Origin: Paenibacillus curdlanolyticus YK9
Lineage (GTDB): Bacteria > Bacillota > Bacilli > Paenibacillales > Paenibacillaceae
DNA: 64,000 bases
Direction: 5' to 3'
Assembly: GCF_000179615.1 (NCBI RefSeq)
Contig: NZ_AEDD01000012.1
Location: 218,892 to 282,891, forward strand
The translations under genes were made by a program, and so were the position numbers. Position 1 is the stretch's first letter. The number at the start of each line of letters is the position of its first letter. This document shows positions 47,838 through 55,683 of the stretch, piece by piece. Below the pieces are notes generated by a model. The model searched no databases and was not told the origin of the DNA. It worked only from the letters and a program-made list of their open reading frames with translations.

Positions 47838-47968
47838 CTATACCCGATCTGCCTTCGGATTCAATTGGAACACGTGGCCTGCCTTGACAGCAGGAAGCCC
47901 TTTCGCGTACGGATTAATAATTGACACAGTTCTGCCGTTCTGTCGCCTACCACCTCCTGCATCAACGA
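47838..47968 (-). pseudogene. Possible C-terminal remnant of a siderophore-binding protein
   Basis: A 44-codon minus-strand stretch, open from just after a TAG, ends GLPAVKAGHVFQLNPKADRV and then a stop and terminator. LPAVKAGHV is typical of the last strand of FecB-type binding proteins. No start or body of the gene is present. It could also be a very small gene starting at a GTG near 47922. Confidence 0.35.
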
Positions 47969-48061
47969 TGCGCTACAGGTTTTTCGGCACTAGAATTGCA
48001 CAGTCAGCTGCGTGGAACGTCACTTTCTCGCCTTGGCTGAGGAAGTGCATCCGCCTGCTCA

Positions 48062-48251
48062 TTGCAGTTTATACAATAGAAACAACGCGAGCGCGGGAGT
48101 AAGAGGACATCATTGCATTTCGTACAGCGGAAAAGGCGGCTTTCCATGTTTTGGGGACATCGTAGCCTTTTAGACTGCATCTCGTTGCACGAACTGCAAT
48201 GGGAACCTTCGACGCAGACCATTCCTGCCTTTCCCGTTGTACAAAATGCAG
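48062..48251. repeat. Third, diverged copy of the four-palindrome element
   Basis: Four TTGYA-N5-TRCA[A/G] sites at 48062, 48113, 48185 and 48237 reproduce the 52-73-52 layout of the 42.7-43.25 kb duplication (here 51-72-52). The five-base cores stay similar (GTTTA, TTTCG, CGAAC, CAAAA), while most of the sequence between them has diverged. Confidence 0.8.
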
Positions 48252-48301
48252 CAGCATGCAGGACCACCGCATCATACGGCGCATGTTCACATATTGAACA
48301 A

Positions 48302-48345
48302 TAAAAAACTGTCCCAAAAGTCATTGGAAACGACTTTCGGGACAG
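48302..48345 (-). terminator. Terminator of the quinol oxidase operon
   Basis: On the minus strand CTGTCCCGAAAGTC pairs with GACTTTTGGGACAG and is followed by T6. Confidence 0.9.
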
Positions 48346-48369
48346 CCCCTTGCAATAAACTGATATGCC

Positions 48370-48699
48370 TTAACTCGCAACCGTGTTGTAAGCCATAATC
48401 CAAATCGAACCGGCTACGACGACAACGAGAATCAAGATGGCGAACAATAACGCTGCGATGTTCCACTTGGCGTTCTCGCCTTCCTTCAAGTGCATGAAGA
48501 ACCACAGCTGCACCGCAAATTGAAGCACAGCGAGAATGAGAATGAGCACAATCGTGCCATTCTTGCTCATCATGTCGTTCATAACGACGACGAGCGGAAT
48601 GATCGTCAGGACGATCGACATGATGAAGCCGATGACGTAAGACTTCAGCGAGCCGTGGCCGCCTTCGTGGCCTGCGCCATGATCGTGATGTTGACCCAT
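48370..48699 (-). CDS. cyoD: Quinol oxidase subunit IV
   Basis: A 109-residue protein with a His-rich start (MGQHHDHGAGHEGGHG) and three transmembrane helices, including LQFAVQLWFFMHLKEGEN, typical of CyoD/QoxD. It helps assembly of the haem-copper quinol oxidase in the cell membrane. It is the last gene of the operon, one base after cyoC, and followed by a strong terminator. Confidence 0.93.
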   Translation of the reverse strand: MGQHHDHGAGHEGGHGSLKSYVIGFIMSIVLTIIPLVVVMNDMMSKNGTIVLILILAVLQFAVQLWFFMHLKEGENAKWNIAALLFAILILVVVVAGSIWIMAYNTVAS

Positions 48700-48700
48700 C

Positions 48701-49321
48701 TTACATCACCCCCATCAAGTAAACGACCGTCAGGACGAAAATCCACACGACGTCGAGGAAGTGCCAGTACAGGCTGAGCACTTCAACTTTACGTTTGGTA
48801 ACTGGCGTAATGCCGCGTTTGCGAAGCTGCAGCATAAGGCCGATCATCCATACGAGACCGATCGAAACGTGCAAGCCGTGCGTTCCGACGAGCGTGAAGA
48901 AGCCCGACAGGAAGCCGCTTGTTGCAATCGTTGCGCCCTCATGGTTGACCATGTCGACGAACTCGTATACTTCAAGGAAAATAAACGCTGCACCCAGCGC
49001 GGCGGTAACGCCGAGCCAAGTGATCAATTGATTTTTCTTGCCAGCATGCATCGCGAGTACCGCGAGCCCGCTCGTGAACGAGCTCGTCAGCAGGATGAAG
49101 GTTTCAGCGATAACGCCTGGCATTTTGAACAACTCTTCAGCTGTTGGCCCGCCTGCCGTATTGTTGCGCAATACGACGTAGACGGCGAACAAACAACCGA
49201 AGATGATAACGTCTGTCATAAGGAAAATCCAGAAACCTAGCGTCTTAAGCGATTCCTGATCATGATGGCCATGATCGTGGTGATCGCCCGCTTGATGCGC
49301 GTGCGAATTCGCATTTGCCAT
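48701..49321 (-). CDS. cyoC: Quinol oxidase subunit III
   Basis: A 206-residue protein with five transmembrane segments. The His-rich N-terminus (HAHQAGDHHDHGHHDQ) is followed by TLGFWIFLMTDVIIFGCLFA and the conserved SGFFTLVGTHGLHVSIGLVW with its HGLH motif, ending YWHFLDVVWIFVLTVVY. The start overlaps the cyoB stop by one base (TAATG), so the subunits are made in step. Confidence 0.95.
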   Translation of the reverse strand: MANANSHAHQAGDHHDHGHHDQESLKTLGFWIFLMTDVIIFGCLFAVYVVLRNNTAGGPTAEELFKMPGVIAETFILLTSSFTSGLAVLAMHAGKKNQLITWLGVTAALGAAFIFLEVYEFVDMVNHEGATIATSGFLSGFFTLVGTHGLHVSIGLVWMIGLMLQLRKRGITPVTKRKVEVLSLYWHFLDVVWIFVLTVVYLMGVM

Positions 49322-51294
49322 TAGACCGACGCTCCCTTCATTGCCGCTTCTTCCGTTCGTTTGATCTCATCGACCGGGATATAGTAATCCGTATCGTACG
49401 AGAACGATCTTGCTAGCATGCAGATTGCAACGCCGACCATCGAAGGAATGGCCATCCACAGCCAATCCCATACGAAACCAAAGCCTGCGCCGAACCAGCA
49501 TACCGACATAATGAACGGAATAGCCGAGTTTTTCGGCATATGGATCGGTTCGAGCGGCGGTTTTGCCGGCAGCTTCTCGCCTTTAGCAAGCTTCTGCTTC
49601 GTTTCCCACCAATCGTCGACATCCTTCACCGTTGGTTCTGTTGCAAAGTTATACAATGGAGCTGGCGATGGAATCGACCATTCCAGCGTACGAGCATCCC
49701 AGTAATCGCCCGTCGTATCCCGTTTGTGCACCTTGATGCTGTAAGCGATCTGCCACACCTGGAAGATGAAGCCGATACCCATGATGAAGCCGCCAATGGT
49801 CGAAACCAGGTTAAGCGGTCCCCAGCCCATATCGAAGTCGTACGTGTACACCCGGCGAGTCATACCATCCAGGCCGAGGAAATATTGCGGCATGAAGCAC
49901 ACATAGAAGCCAATGTTCCAGAGCCAGAACGCCCATTTGCCAAGACGCTCGTCGAGCGCAAAGCCGAACATTTTCGGCCACCAGTAGTACAAGCCTGCGA
50001 AGTAGCCGAACACTACGCCGCCGATCAACACTTGGTGGAAGTGAGCGATCAGGAAGTAGCTGTTATGGAACTGGAAGTCAGCTGGCGCGACCGACAGCAA
50101 CACGCCCGTCATACCGCCAACGATAAAGCATGGAATAAAAGCAATCGTCCAGAGCATTGGCGTCGTGAAGCGTATACGCCCTCTAAACATCGTGAATAGC
50201 CAGTTGAATACTTTGACCCCTGTCGGAATCGCGATAATCATCGTTGTTACGGCGAAGAAGGCATTTACGTCTGCGCCAGAGCCCATCGTGAAGAAGTGAT
50301 GCGCCCAGGTGAAGAAGGACAGTACGGCGATGCCGATCATGGCGAATACCATAGAGCCGTAACCGAATAGCTTCTTGCGGGAGAACGTGGCGACAACCTC
50401 CGAGAATATGCCGAACGCCGGTACGACGACGATATATACCTCCGGATGGCCCCACATCCATATCATATTGATGTACATCATCGGGTTGCCGCCCGCATCT
50501 AAGGTGAAGAAGTGCGCGCCCAGGAACCGGTCCAGGAATAGCAGCGCCATCGTTACCGTCAGAATCGGGAAGGCGAACAGGATCATGAGACAGCTGGACA
50601 ATACCGACCATGTGAACATCGGCATTTTCATCAGCTTCATGCCTGGCGCGCGCATTTTGAGAATGGTGACGACAAAGTTGATGCCTGTTGCAAGGGAACC
50701 GATACCCGAGATCTGAATCCCCCAAATGTAGAAGTTTTGGCCGACGCCCGGACTATGTGAAAGCTCCGATAAAGGCGGGTATGCGAGCCAGCCTGCATCC
50801 GGCGAACCGCCGATAACGAACGATACGTTAAACAGCATTGCACCGAAGAAAAACAGCCAGAAGCTTAACGAGTTCAAGAATGGATAAGCGACGTCGCGCG
50901 CGCCAATCTGGAGCGGTACGACGATATTGAACAAACCGAACATAAACGGCATGGCCATGAACAAAATCATGATGACGCCATGGGTCGTAAATATCGCATT
51001 ATAGTGCTCTGCGTGCAGGAATTCCGTATTCGGCATTGCGAGCTGAAGCCTCATGAGCAAGGCGTCGACACCGCCGCGGAACAGCATCATAATCGATGCA
51101 ATGATATACATGATGCCGATCTTTTTATGATCGACCGAGGTGAGCCATTCGCGCCAGAGCCATCCCCACTTTTTGAAAACGGTGAGGACGAATACGATCG
51201 CGATCATGGCGAGCGCTATGCTGACCTGCGCACCGAGAATCATTGGGTCTCCGGTTACGAAGAAATCCGAGAAACTGTGTAAGTTCCCCCACAT
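49321..51294 (-). CDS. cyoB: Quinol oxidase subunit I (haem-copper catalytic subunit)
   Basis: A 657-residue membrane protein with ~14 helices; ATG with AAAGGAGG 8 bases upstream. Haem and CuB ligands are visible: AIFTTHGVIMILFMAMPFMF, WMWGHPEVYIVVVPAFGIFS, TWAHHFFTMG and the double His in LIAHFHQVLIGG. The C-terminal WDARTLEWSIPSPAPLYNFA is nearer to CyoB than to QoxB, while the N-terminus resembles QoxB. It reduces oxygen to water and pumps protons. Confidence 0.96.
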   Translation of the reverse strand: MWGNLHSFSDFFVTGDPMILGAQVSIALAMIAIVFVLTVFKKWGWLWREWLTSVDHKKIGIMYIIASIMMLFRGGVDALLMRLQLAMPNTEFLHAEHYNAIFTTHGVIMILFMAMPFMFGLFNIVVPLQIGARDVAYPFLNSLSFWLFFFGAMLFNVSFVIGGSPDAGWLAYPPLSELSHSPGVGQNFYIWGIQISGIGSLATGINFVVTILKMRAPGMKLMKMPMFTWSVLSSCLMILFAFPILTVTMALLFLDRFLGAHFFTLDAGGNPMMYINMIWMWGHPEVYIVVVPAFGIFSEVVATFSRKKLFGYGSMVFAMIGIAVLSFFTWAHHFFTMGSGADVNAFFAVTTMIIAIPTGVKVFNWLFTMFRGRIRFTTPMLWTIAFIPCFIVGGMTGVLLSVAPADFQFHNSYFLIAHFHQVLIGGVVFGYFAGLYYWWPKMFGFALDERLGKWAFWLWNIGFYVCFMPQYFLGLDGMTRRVYTYDFDMGWGPLNLVSTIGGFIMGIGFIFQVWQIAYSIKVHKRDTTGDYWDARTLEWSIPSPAPLYNFATEPTVKDVDDWWETKQKLAKGEKLPAKPPLEPIHMPKNSAIPFIMSVCWFGAGFGFVWDWLWMAIPSMVGVAICMLARSFSYDTDYYIPVDEIKRTEEAAMKGASV

Positions 51295-51323
51295 AGTTGC
51301 CGCCTCCTTTCATTCAGTCCGTA

Positions 51324-52211
51324 TTATTTGGATTCTTCACTGCCGCCGTGGTGATGTCCCTTGCCGACGACATATTTGTTAACGATTTTCTCATGCAGTC
51401 CCTCTGGGAACGAGGAGAAGTATTGACGATCCGACGAAGATGGCTCAGCCAGCTTCTCATAGCCTTCGAGCGTCAGCTCGCTGCCTTTGCTCTTCACTTC
51501 ATTGACCCATTGGTCAAAGTCGGCATCGCTTGTCGCCTTCACTTCAAATCGCATGTCTGCGAATTGCGGGCCGCTGAAGTTAGCGCCGGAACCAAAGTAT
51601 ACGCCCGGCTCATCGGCTTGCAGGTTAAGCGTCATGTCCATGCCGGACATGGTGTACATTTGACCGCCCAGCTGTGGAATCCAGAACGAGTTCATCGGCG
51701 CGTCCGACGTCAATTGGAATCGAATCGGACGATCCTCAGGTATTTCAATGTAGTTAACCGTAGCAATGCCTTGCTCCGGATAAGTGAACAGCCATTTCCA
51801 GTCGAGCGATGTTGCTTGAATCACCAATGGCTCTTTGTCCGACTTGAGCGGCTTGGATGGCTCCAACGCATAAGTATATTTGACCGTCACAACAGCGAGC
51901 GCGCCGATAATGATGATCGGAATCGCCCACCATATTACCTCGGCCTTCGTGTTATGCGACCAGACCGGCATGTAAGCCGCTTTATTGTTTGGCTTATCAC
52001 GATAACGCCATACGATCCACGCGGTCAGAATGAGCACCGGCACGAGCACGATCAGGCACAATACCGTCGATATGACGATCAAATCCCGTTGATCAGCGCC
52101 TACCGGCCCTTTTGGATCCAGCACCATCATCGACGTGTCGCATCCCGATAACAGGATCATCATCATCATGAACAGCAGCGGAACCGCGTATTTGGTTAGT
52201 TTTCTCCGCAT
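51324..52211 (-). CDS. cyoA: Quinol oxidase subunit II (lipoprotein)
   Basis: I prefer the ATG at 52211 (AAGGAG 12 bases upstream), which gives a compact lipoprotein signal with LLSGC; an ATG at 52232 is also in frame. The 295-residue product has two transmembrane helices after the lipid anchor and a cupredoxin-like domain with SLDWKWLFTYPEQGIATVNY. The two cysteines of the CuA site are absent, so electrons come from quinol rather than cytochrome c. It is first of cyoABCD. Confidence 0.94.
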   Translation of the reverse strand: MRRKLTKYAVPLLFMMMMILLSGCDTSMMVLDPKGPVGADQRDLIVISTVLCLIVLVPVLILTAWIVWRYRDKPNNKAAYMPVWSHNTKAEVIWWAIPIIIIGALAVVTVKYTYALEPSKPLKSDKEPLVIQATSLDWKWLFTYPEQGIATVNYIEIPEDRPIRFQLTSDAPMNSFWIPQLGGQMYTMSGMDMTLNLQADEPGVYFGSGANFSGPQFADMRFEVKATSDADFDQWVNEVKSKGSELTLEGYEKLAEPSSSDRQYFSSFPEGLHEKIVNKYVVGKGHHHGGSEESK

Positions 52212-52403
52212 GTTAGTCTTCATCTCCTTCATCCGCCCCGAACCCGTCCTCGTTCGGAGGACTTTTCCGAGTCGTTCGTATCCGTATCCATACGATAGCA
52301 GATAACGTTGCGTTTTAAACCTATGTTTGCAAATACGTCAATTATTATTCTCCAATCTGTAAAACAAAGTTCACGAGATTGACGATTGTTTACTATTTGC
52401 AAA

Positions 52404-52428
52404 CAAAAAACCCCTCATGCGAGGGGTT
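52404..52428 (-). terminator. Terminator of the small membrane protein gene
   Basis: On the minus strand AACCCCTC-GCAT-GAGGGGTT is followed by T6. Confidence 0.85.
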
Positions 52429-52490
52429 AAAAGGAAAACCGCTAAGGTTATGAAACCGTTGGCTTGGTCAAATTATGACGAAATCGCCCG

Positions 52491-52766
52491 TTAACGGTCG
52501 ATCTGGTCGTTAGCGTTCTGCTCCCGACGCTCGTTCACAAGATGAATCGCTGTGCGAATAACATAAATGTTGACGCTACCTACCAGGAATCCAATGCCGA
52601 TCATCAATCCCCAGTTCTGGTCATTGAACGGCTGCAGGTACATCAAGCAAAGAACAACGCCTACGGTCAGTGCGGCCCAAGCGGCGACTGTCATCAGCCA
52701 TACAAGTGGGCGGAACCCGCGTTCCGTTGCCTTATGGCTTGAGATCGATGCATTCTTCGTCGTCAT
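52491..52766 (-). CDS. Small two-helix membrane protein
   Basis: The ATG at 52766 has AGGAG 10 bases upstream and is preferred over an in-frame GTG nine bases before it. The 91 residues contain two transmembrane segments (WLMTVAAWAALTVGVVLCLM and GLMIGIGFLVGSVNIYVI) and charged ends. It has its own terminator before cyoA. The family is not recognised. Confidence 0.7.
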   Translation of the reverse strand: MTTKNASISSHKATERGFRPLVWLMTVAAWAALTVGVVLCLMYLQPFNDQNWGLMIGIGFLVGSVNIYVIRTAIHLVNERREQNANDQIDR

Positions 52767-52908
52767 GGTGAACACGCTCCTAATCCGAATGAAAGTGCTT
52801 ACTTACTCGTAGTATACCACATAATCGGAAAAAGTGTTCATATTTTGTTCAATATTTGATCAAAGTTCAGACAAAGTTTTTGGAGCGGTTTCCAGTTCAA
52901 TGCGATCA

Positions 52909-54315
52909 TTACTCAAAATTAAAGTATTGTACGGCATTTTCGTAACAAATCCCCCGAATAATACGGCCAAGCAGCTCATCGTCATCCGGCGCTTCACCGT
53001 TTTCAACCCACTCGCCGAGCAGATCACATAGTATACGCCGGAAATATTCATGGCGTGTGTACGATAGGAAGCTGCGCGAATCGGTCAGCATGCCAACGAA
53101 GCGGCTAAGCAATCCTAGGTTGGCCAGCGTCTTCATCTGCTCGTTCATGCCATCCTTCGAATCGTTGAACCACCATGCGGCGCCAAGCTGGATTTTGCCC
53201 GGGATGCCGCCGCCCTGGAAGCTGCCCATAATCGTGCCGATCGGATAATAATCGCTCGGATTGAGTGAATACAAAATCGTGCGCGGCAGCTTGTCGTCTG
53301 CAGCTAGACCGCCCAGCAGATGCACGAGCCCATAAGCGACGGAGCTGTCGTTAATGGAGTCGAAGCCCGTGTCCGGCCCTAGCTGGCGGAACGAGCGTGG
53401 ATTATTGTTGCGCGCGGCGTTAATATGCAGCTGCATCGCCCAGCCATGCTCGGCATACCGCCGACCGATGTGCAGCAGCGTAAACGTTTTGTAGCGAGCC
53501 TCGGCTTCCTTACTTACCTGCTTCCCGCGCAGTGCAGCAGCGAAAGCCGCTGACGCTTCCTCCAGCGTGGAGTCGGCATACATCATCACATCAATCGCAT
53601 GGTCGGAAACGCGGCAGCCTGTTTCGTGGAAAAAGGCGATTCGCGCATCCAATGCACCCAGCAGCTGTTCATACGACTCGATTGGACTGCCCACAACATC
53701 AGACAGCTGGCTGATCCAGCCGATGAATGAGTCGCGATTCAGCTCCAGTGCTTTGTCCGGACGGAAGGAAGGCAGCACCTTCACGTCATTAAAGTCGCCA
53801 TCCTGCCGCAGCTTAATATGGTATTCCAGCGAATCAACCGGATCGTCCGTCGTACAGATTACTTTAACCTTTGATTTGCGAATCAGGTCGCGAGCGCCAA
53901 AGCCGTCGCCGCTAAGCTGTTTATTCACCTTGTGCCAAATTGCTGGCGCGTTCTTCTCATTAATAAGCTCATGAACGCCGAAGTATCGTTGAAGCTCTAA
54001 ATGAGACCAGTGGTACAGCGGGTTGCCGATTGCCATCGGAACCGTGCCCGCATACGCCAGGAAACGCTCGTAATCGTCAGCCGGGCCCGTTACGAGATGC
54101 TCAGACACGCCGTTCGCCCGCATCGCACGCCACTTGTAGTGATCTCCGTTCAGCCAGGCCTCGGTCAGGTTGTTAAACCGCTTGTTTTCAAAAATTTCTT
54201 GCGGACTCAGATGGCAATGATAATCGATGATGGGCAACGCCTTGGCATGCTGCTCGTAAAGCCGAACTGATGTCTCCGTACAGAGCAAAAACTGCTCGTT
54301 CAAGAAAGGCTTCAT
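52909..54315 (-). CDS. uxaC: Uronate isomerase
   Basis: A 468-residue metal-dependent isomerase of the amidohydrolase fold. It converts D-glucuronate to D-fructuronate and D-galacturonate to D-tagaturonate. Motifs: IIDYHCHLSPQEIFENKRF with metal-binding His residues, WRAMRANGV, WAMQLHINAARNNNPRSF and LTDSRSFLSYTRHEYFRRIL. It is transcribed alone behind a promoter whose -35 lies inside a perfect palindrome, so repression by a LacI- or GntR-family uronate regulator is likely. Confidence 0.96.
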   Translation of the reverse strand: MKPFLNEQFLLCTETSVRLYEQHAKALPIIDYHCHLSPQEIFENKRFNNLTEAWLNGDHYKWRAMRANGVSEHLVTGPADDYERFLAYAGTVPMAIGNPLYHWSHLELQRYFGVHELINEKNAPAIWHKVNKQLSGDGFGARDLIRKSKVKVICTTDDPVDSLEYHIKLRQDGDFNDVKVLPSFRPDKALELNRDSFIGWISQLSDVVGSPIESYEQLLGALDARIAFFHETGCRVSDHAIDVMMYADSTLEEASAAFAAALRGKQVSKEAEARYKTFTLLHIGRRYAEHGWAMQLHINAARNNNPRSFRQLGPDTGFDSINDSSVAYGLVHLLGGLAADDKLPRTILYSLNPSDYYPIGTIMGSFQGGGIPGKIQLGAAWWFNDSKDGMNEQMKTLANLGLLSRFVGMLTDSRSFLSYTRHEYFRRILCDLLGEWVENGEAPDDDELLGRIIRGICYENAVQYFNFE

Positions 54316-54352
54316 TATATATGCCGTCCCTTCTAAATCATTAATTGATGCT

Positions 54353-54381
54353 AGTGTACCTTATTCACTGATAAATAACAA
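54353..54381 (-). promoter_or_regulatory. Promoter of uxaC
   Basis: On the minus strand TTGTTA (54381-54376), 17 bases, TACACT (54358-54353). Confidence 0.65.
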
Positions 54382-54392
54382 CGTTGTTATTT
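54373..54392 (-). promoter_or_regulatory. Operator upstream of uxaC
   Basis: AAATAACAACGTTGTTATTT is a perfect 20-bp palindrome with a CG centre, as in LacI-family operators, and it covers the -35. Confidence 0.78.
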
Positions 54393-54401
54393 AGTTATAA
54401 T

Positions 54402-54441
54402 CAAAAGCCTCTGCTTCGCCATCGCGTTGCTGAGGCTTTTG
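54402..54441. terminator. Terminator of the YesN-like gene
   Basis: CAAAAGCCTC pairs with GAGGCTTTTG, with T-rich ends in both directions. Confidence 0.8.
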
Positions 54442-54448
54442 CGGGAAA

Positions 54449-55633
54449 CTATTGAATCGGCTCCCCCTGAACGATTTCTTGCTGCCGAAACTCGGTTGGC
54501 GTCACATTAAACCGCTTGCGGAACAGCTGGGAAAAATGGCGCATGTCCTGATAGCCGATTCGTTCTGCTACCTCGGCCAGCTTCAGGCTCGGATTGTGCA
54601 GCAGCCGCTTGGCCTGCTCCATCCGCAGCTGAATGACGAAATCCTTATAGCCCTGACCCGTTTTCTGCTTGAACAGTTGGCTGAAGTAGACCGGATTAAG
54701 AAAGACGACTGATGCCACCTTCTCCAGCGATAAGTCCTCTCGGAAATGGGACTTGATATATTGGATAGCTGTCTCAATCGCTCGATCACTGCCACGCTCA
54801 TCCTGCTCGTACACTTGCGTATCGGACGCTTGGCGAAGCCGGCGAATCTCTGCTGGCACATTGCGGAAGTCGAGGATCAGTCCTGAGTGCATCACTTGGA
54901 ACGGAACACGTAAATATTTGCGAAGATGCGTCTTCAGCTCTGTTAGAAGCGGCGAAAGATTATTATCGTCCGCCATTGAGACTACGCCGATTAAGCTTTG
55001 TGCGTCATAGCTGACGACAAACCCGTGACCGAACCGCTCAATAAGCTCCGACATCACATTCTCGATAATAAAATGCTCCAAGTGAACCTGGCGATCCGCA
55101 TCCATCTTCACCATGATGAGATTAAAGGACGGATACTCGTCGGAGAGCGGCTTCATATCGAAGTTGCCAATGTCCAAGCCCGCTACCCAACGCTGGAACA
55201 CAGCCTCTCGCAAATACTTGATGTTTGAGCCCAGCTCCCTTGCTTCGCGCGTCTGCTCCGAATCGCGGCGCAGCTCTTCGCCTACCAGCTCGATTAGCTC
55301 GATTACACGTTCCTTGCCGATCGGCTTTAATAAATAGTCACGCGCCCCTAGTCGAAGCGCTTCCTGTGCATAAGCGAACTCTGACTTGGCCGAAATAAAC
55401 ACCCATCGTACATGCGGATGCTGCGGCTTCGACACCTTCATGAGCTCAAGCCCCGTCATGCCAGGCATCATAATATCGCTAAGCACCAGATCGATGGATT
55501 CATTACGCAGCTGCTGCACCGCTTCATCAGGAGAAGCAGCGAGCCAGATCCGGTAGTTAGGGAAACGGTTCTGTATTGTTCGCTTTATACCGCTTCTTAT
55601 GATGTTCTCATCGTCCACGATCAAAATATTCAT
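54449..55633 (-). CDS. YesN-type response regulator with AraC DNA-binding domain
   Basis: The ATG at 55633 (AAGGA 12 bases upstream) gives 394 residues; an ATG three codons earlier is possible. The receiver domain opens MNILIVDDENIIRSG, with the phosphoacceptor Asp in LVLSDIMMPGMTG and the Lys in YLLKPIG. A linker domain leads to a C-terminal AraC helix-turn-helix pair (SLEKVASVVFLNPVYFSQLF and LAEVAERIGYQDMRHFSQLF). It pairs with the kinase upstream and most likely controls the sugar importer genes beyond it. Confidence 0.93.
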   Translation of the reverse strand: MNILIVDDENIIRSGIKRTIQNRFPNYRIWLAASPDEAVQQLRNESIDLVLSDIMMPGMTGLELMKVSKPQHPHVRWVFISAKSEFAYAQEALRLGARDYLLKPIGKERVIELIELVGEELRRDSEQTREARELGSNIKYLREAVFQRWVAGLDIGNFDMKPLSDEYPSFNLIMVKMDADRQVHLEHFIIENVMSELIERFGHGFVVSYDAQSLIGVVSMADDNNLSPLLTELKTHLRKYLRVPFQVMHSGLILDFRNVPAEIRRLRQASDTQVYEQDERGSDRAIETAIQYIKSHFREDLSLEKVASVVFLNPVYFSQLFKQKTGQGYKDFVIQLRMEQAKRLLHNPSLKLAEVAERIGYQDMRHFSQLFRKRFNVTPTEFRQQEIVQGEPIQ

Positions 55634-55683
55634 CGCCGTCATTCATCCTTTCCTATCCTACGCGTGCTGCTGCTCCTTACCTC

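Noticed and set aside
48004..48324. 106-codon minus-strand frame with several CxxC motifs, like a zinc ribbon
   Set aside because: The CxxCN motifs are produced by the TTGYA-N5-TRCAA palindromes themselves. In the duplicated copies the same sites fall out of frame (52 and 73 spacing), and the fourth site here is already out of frame.
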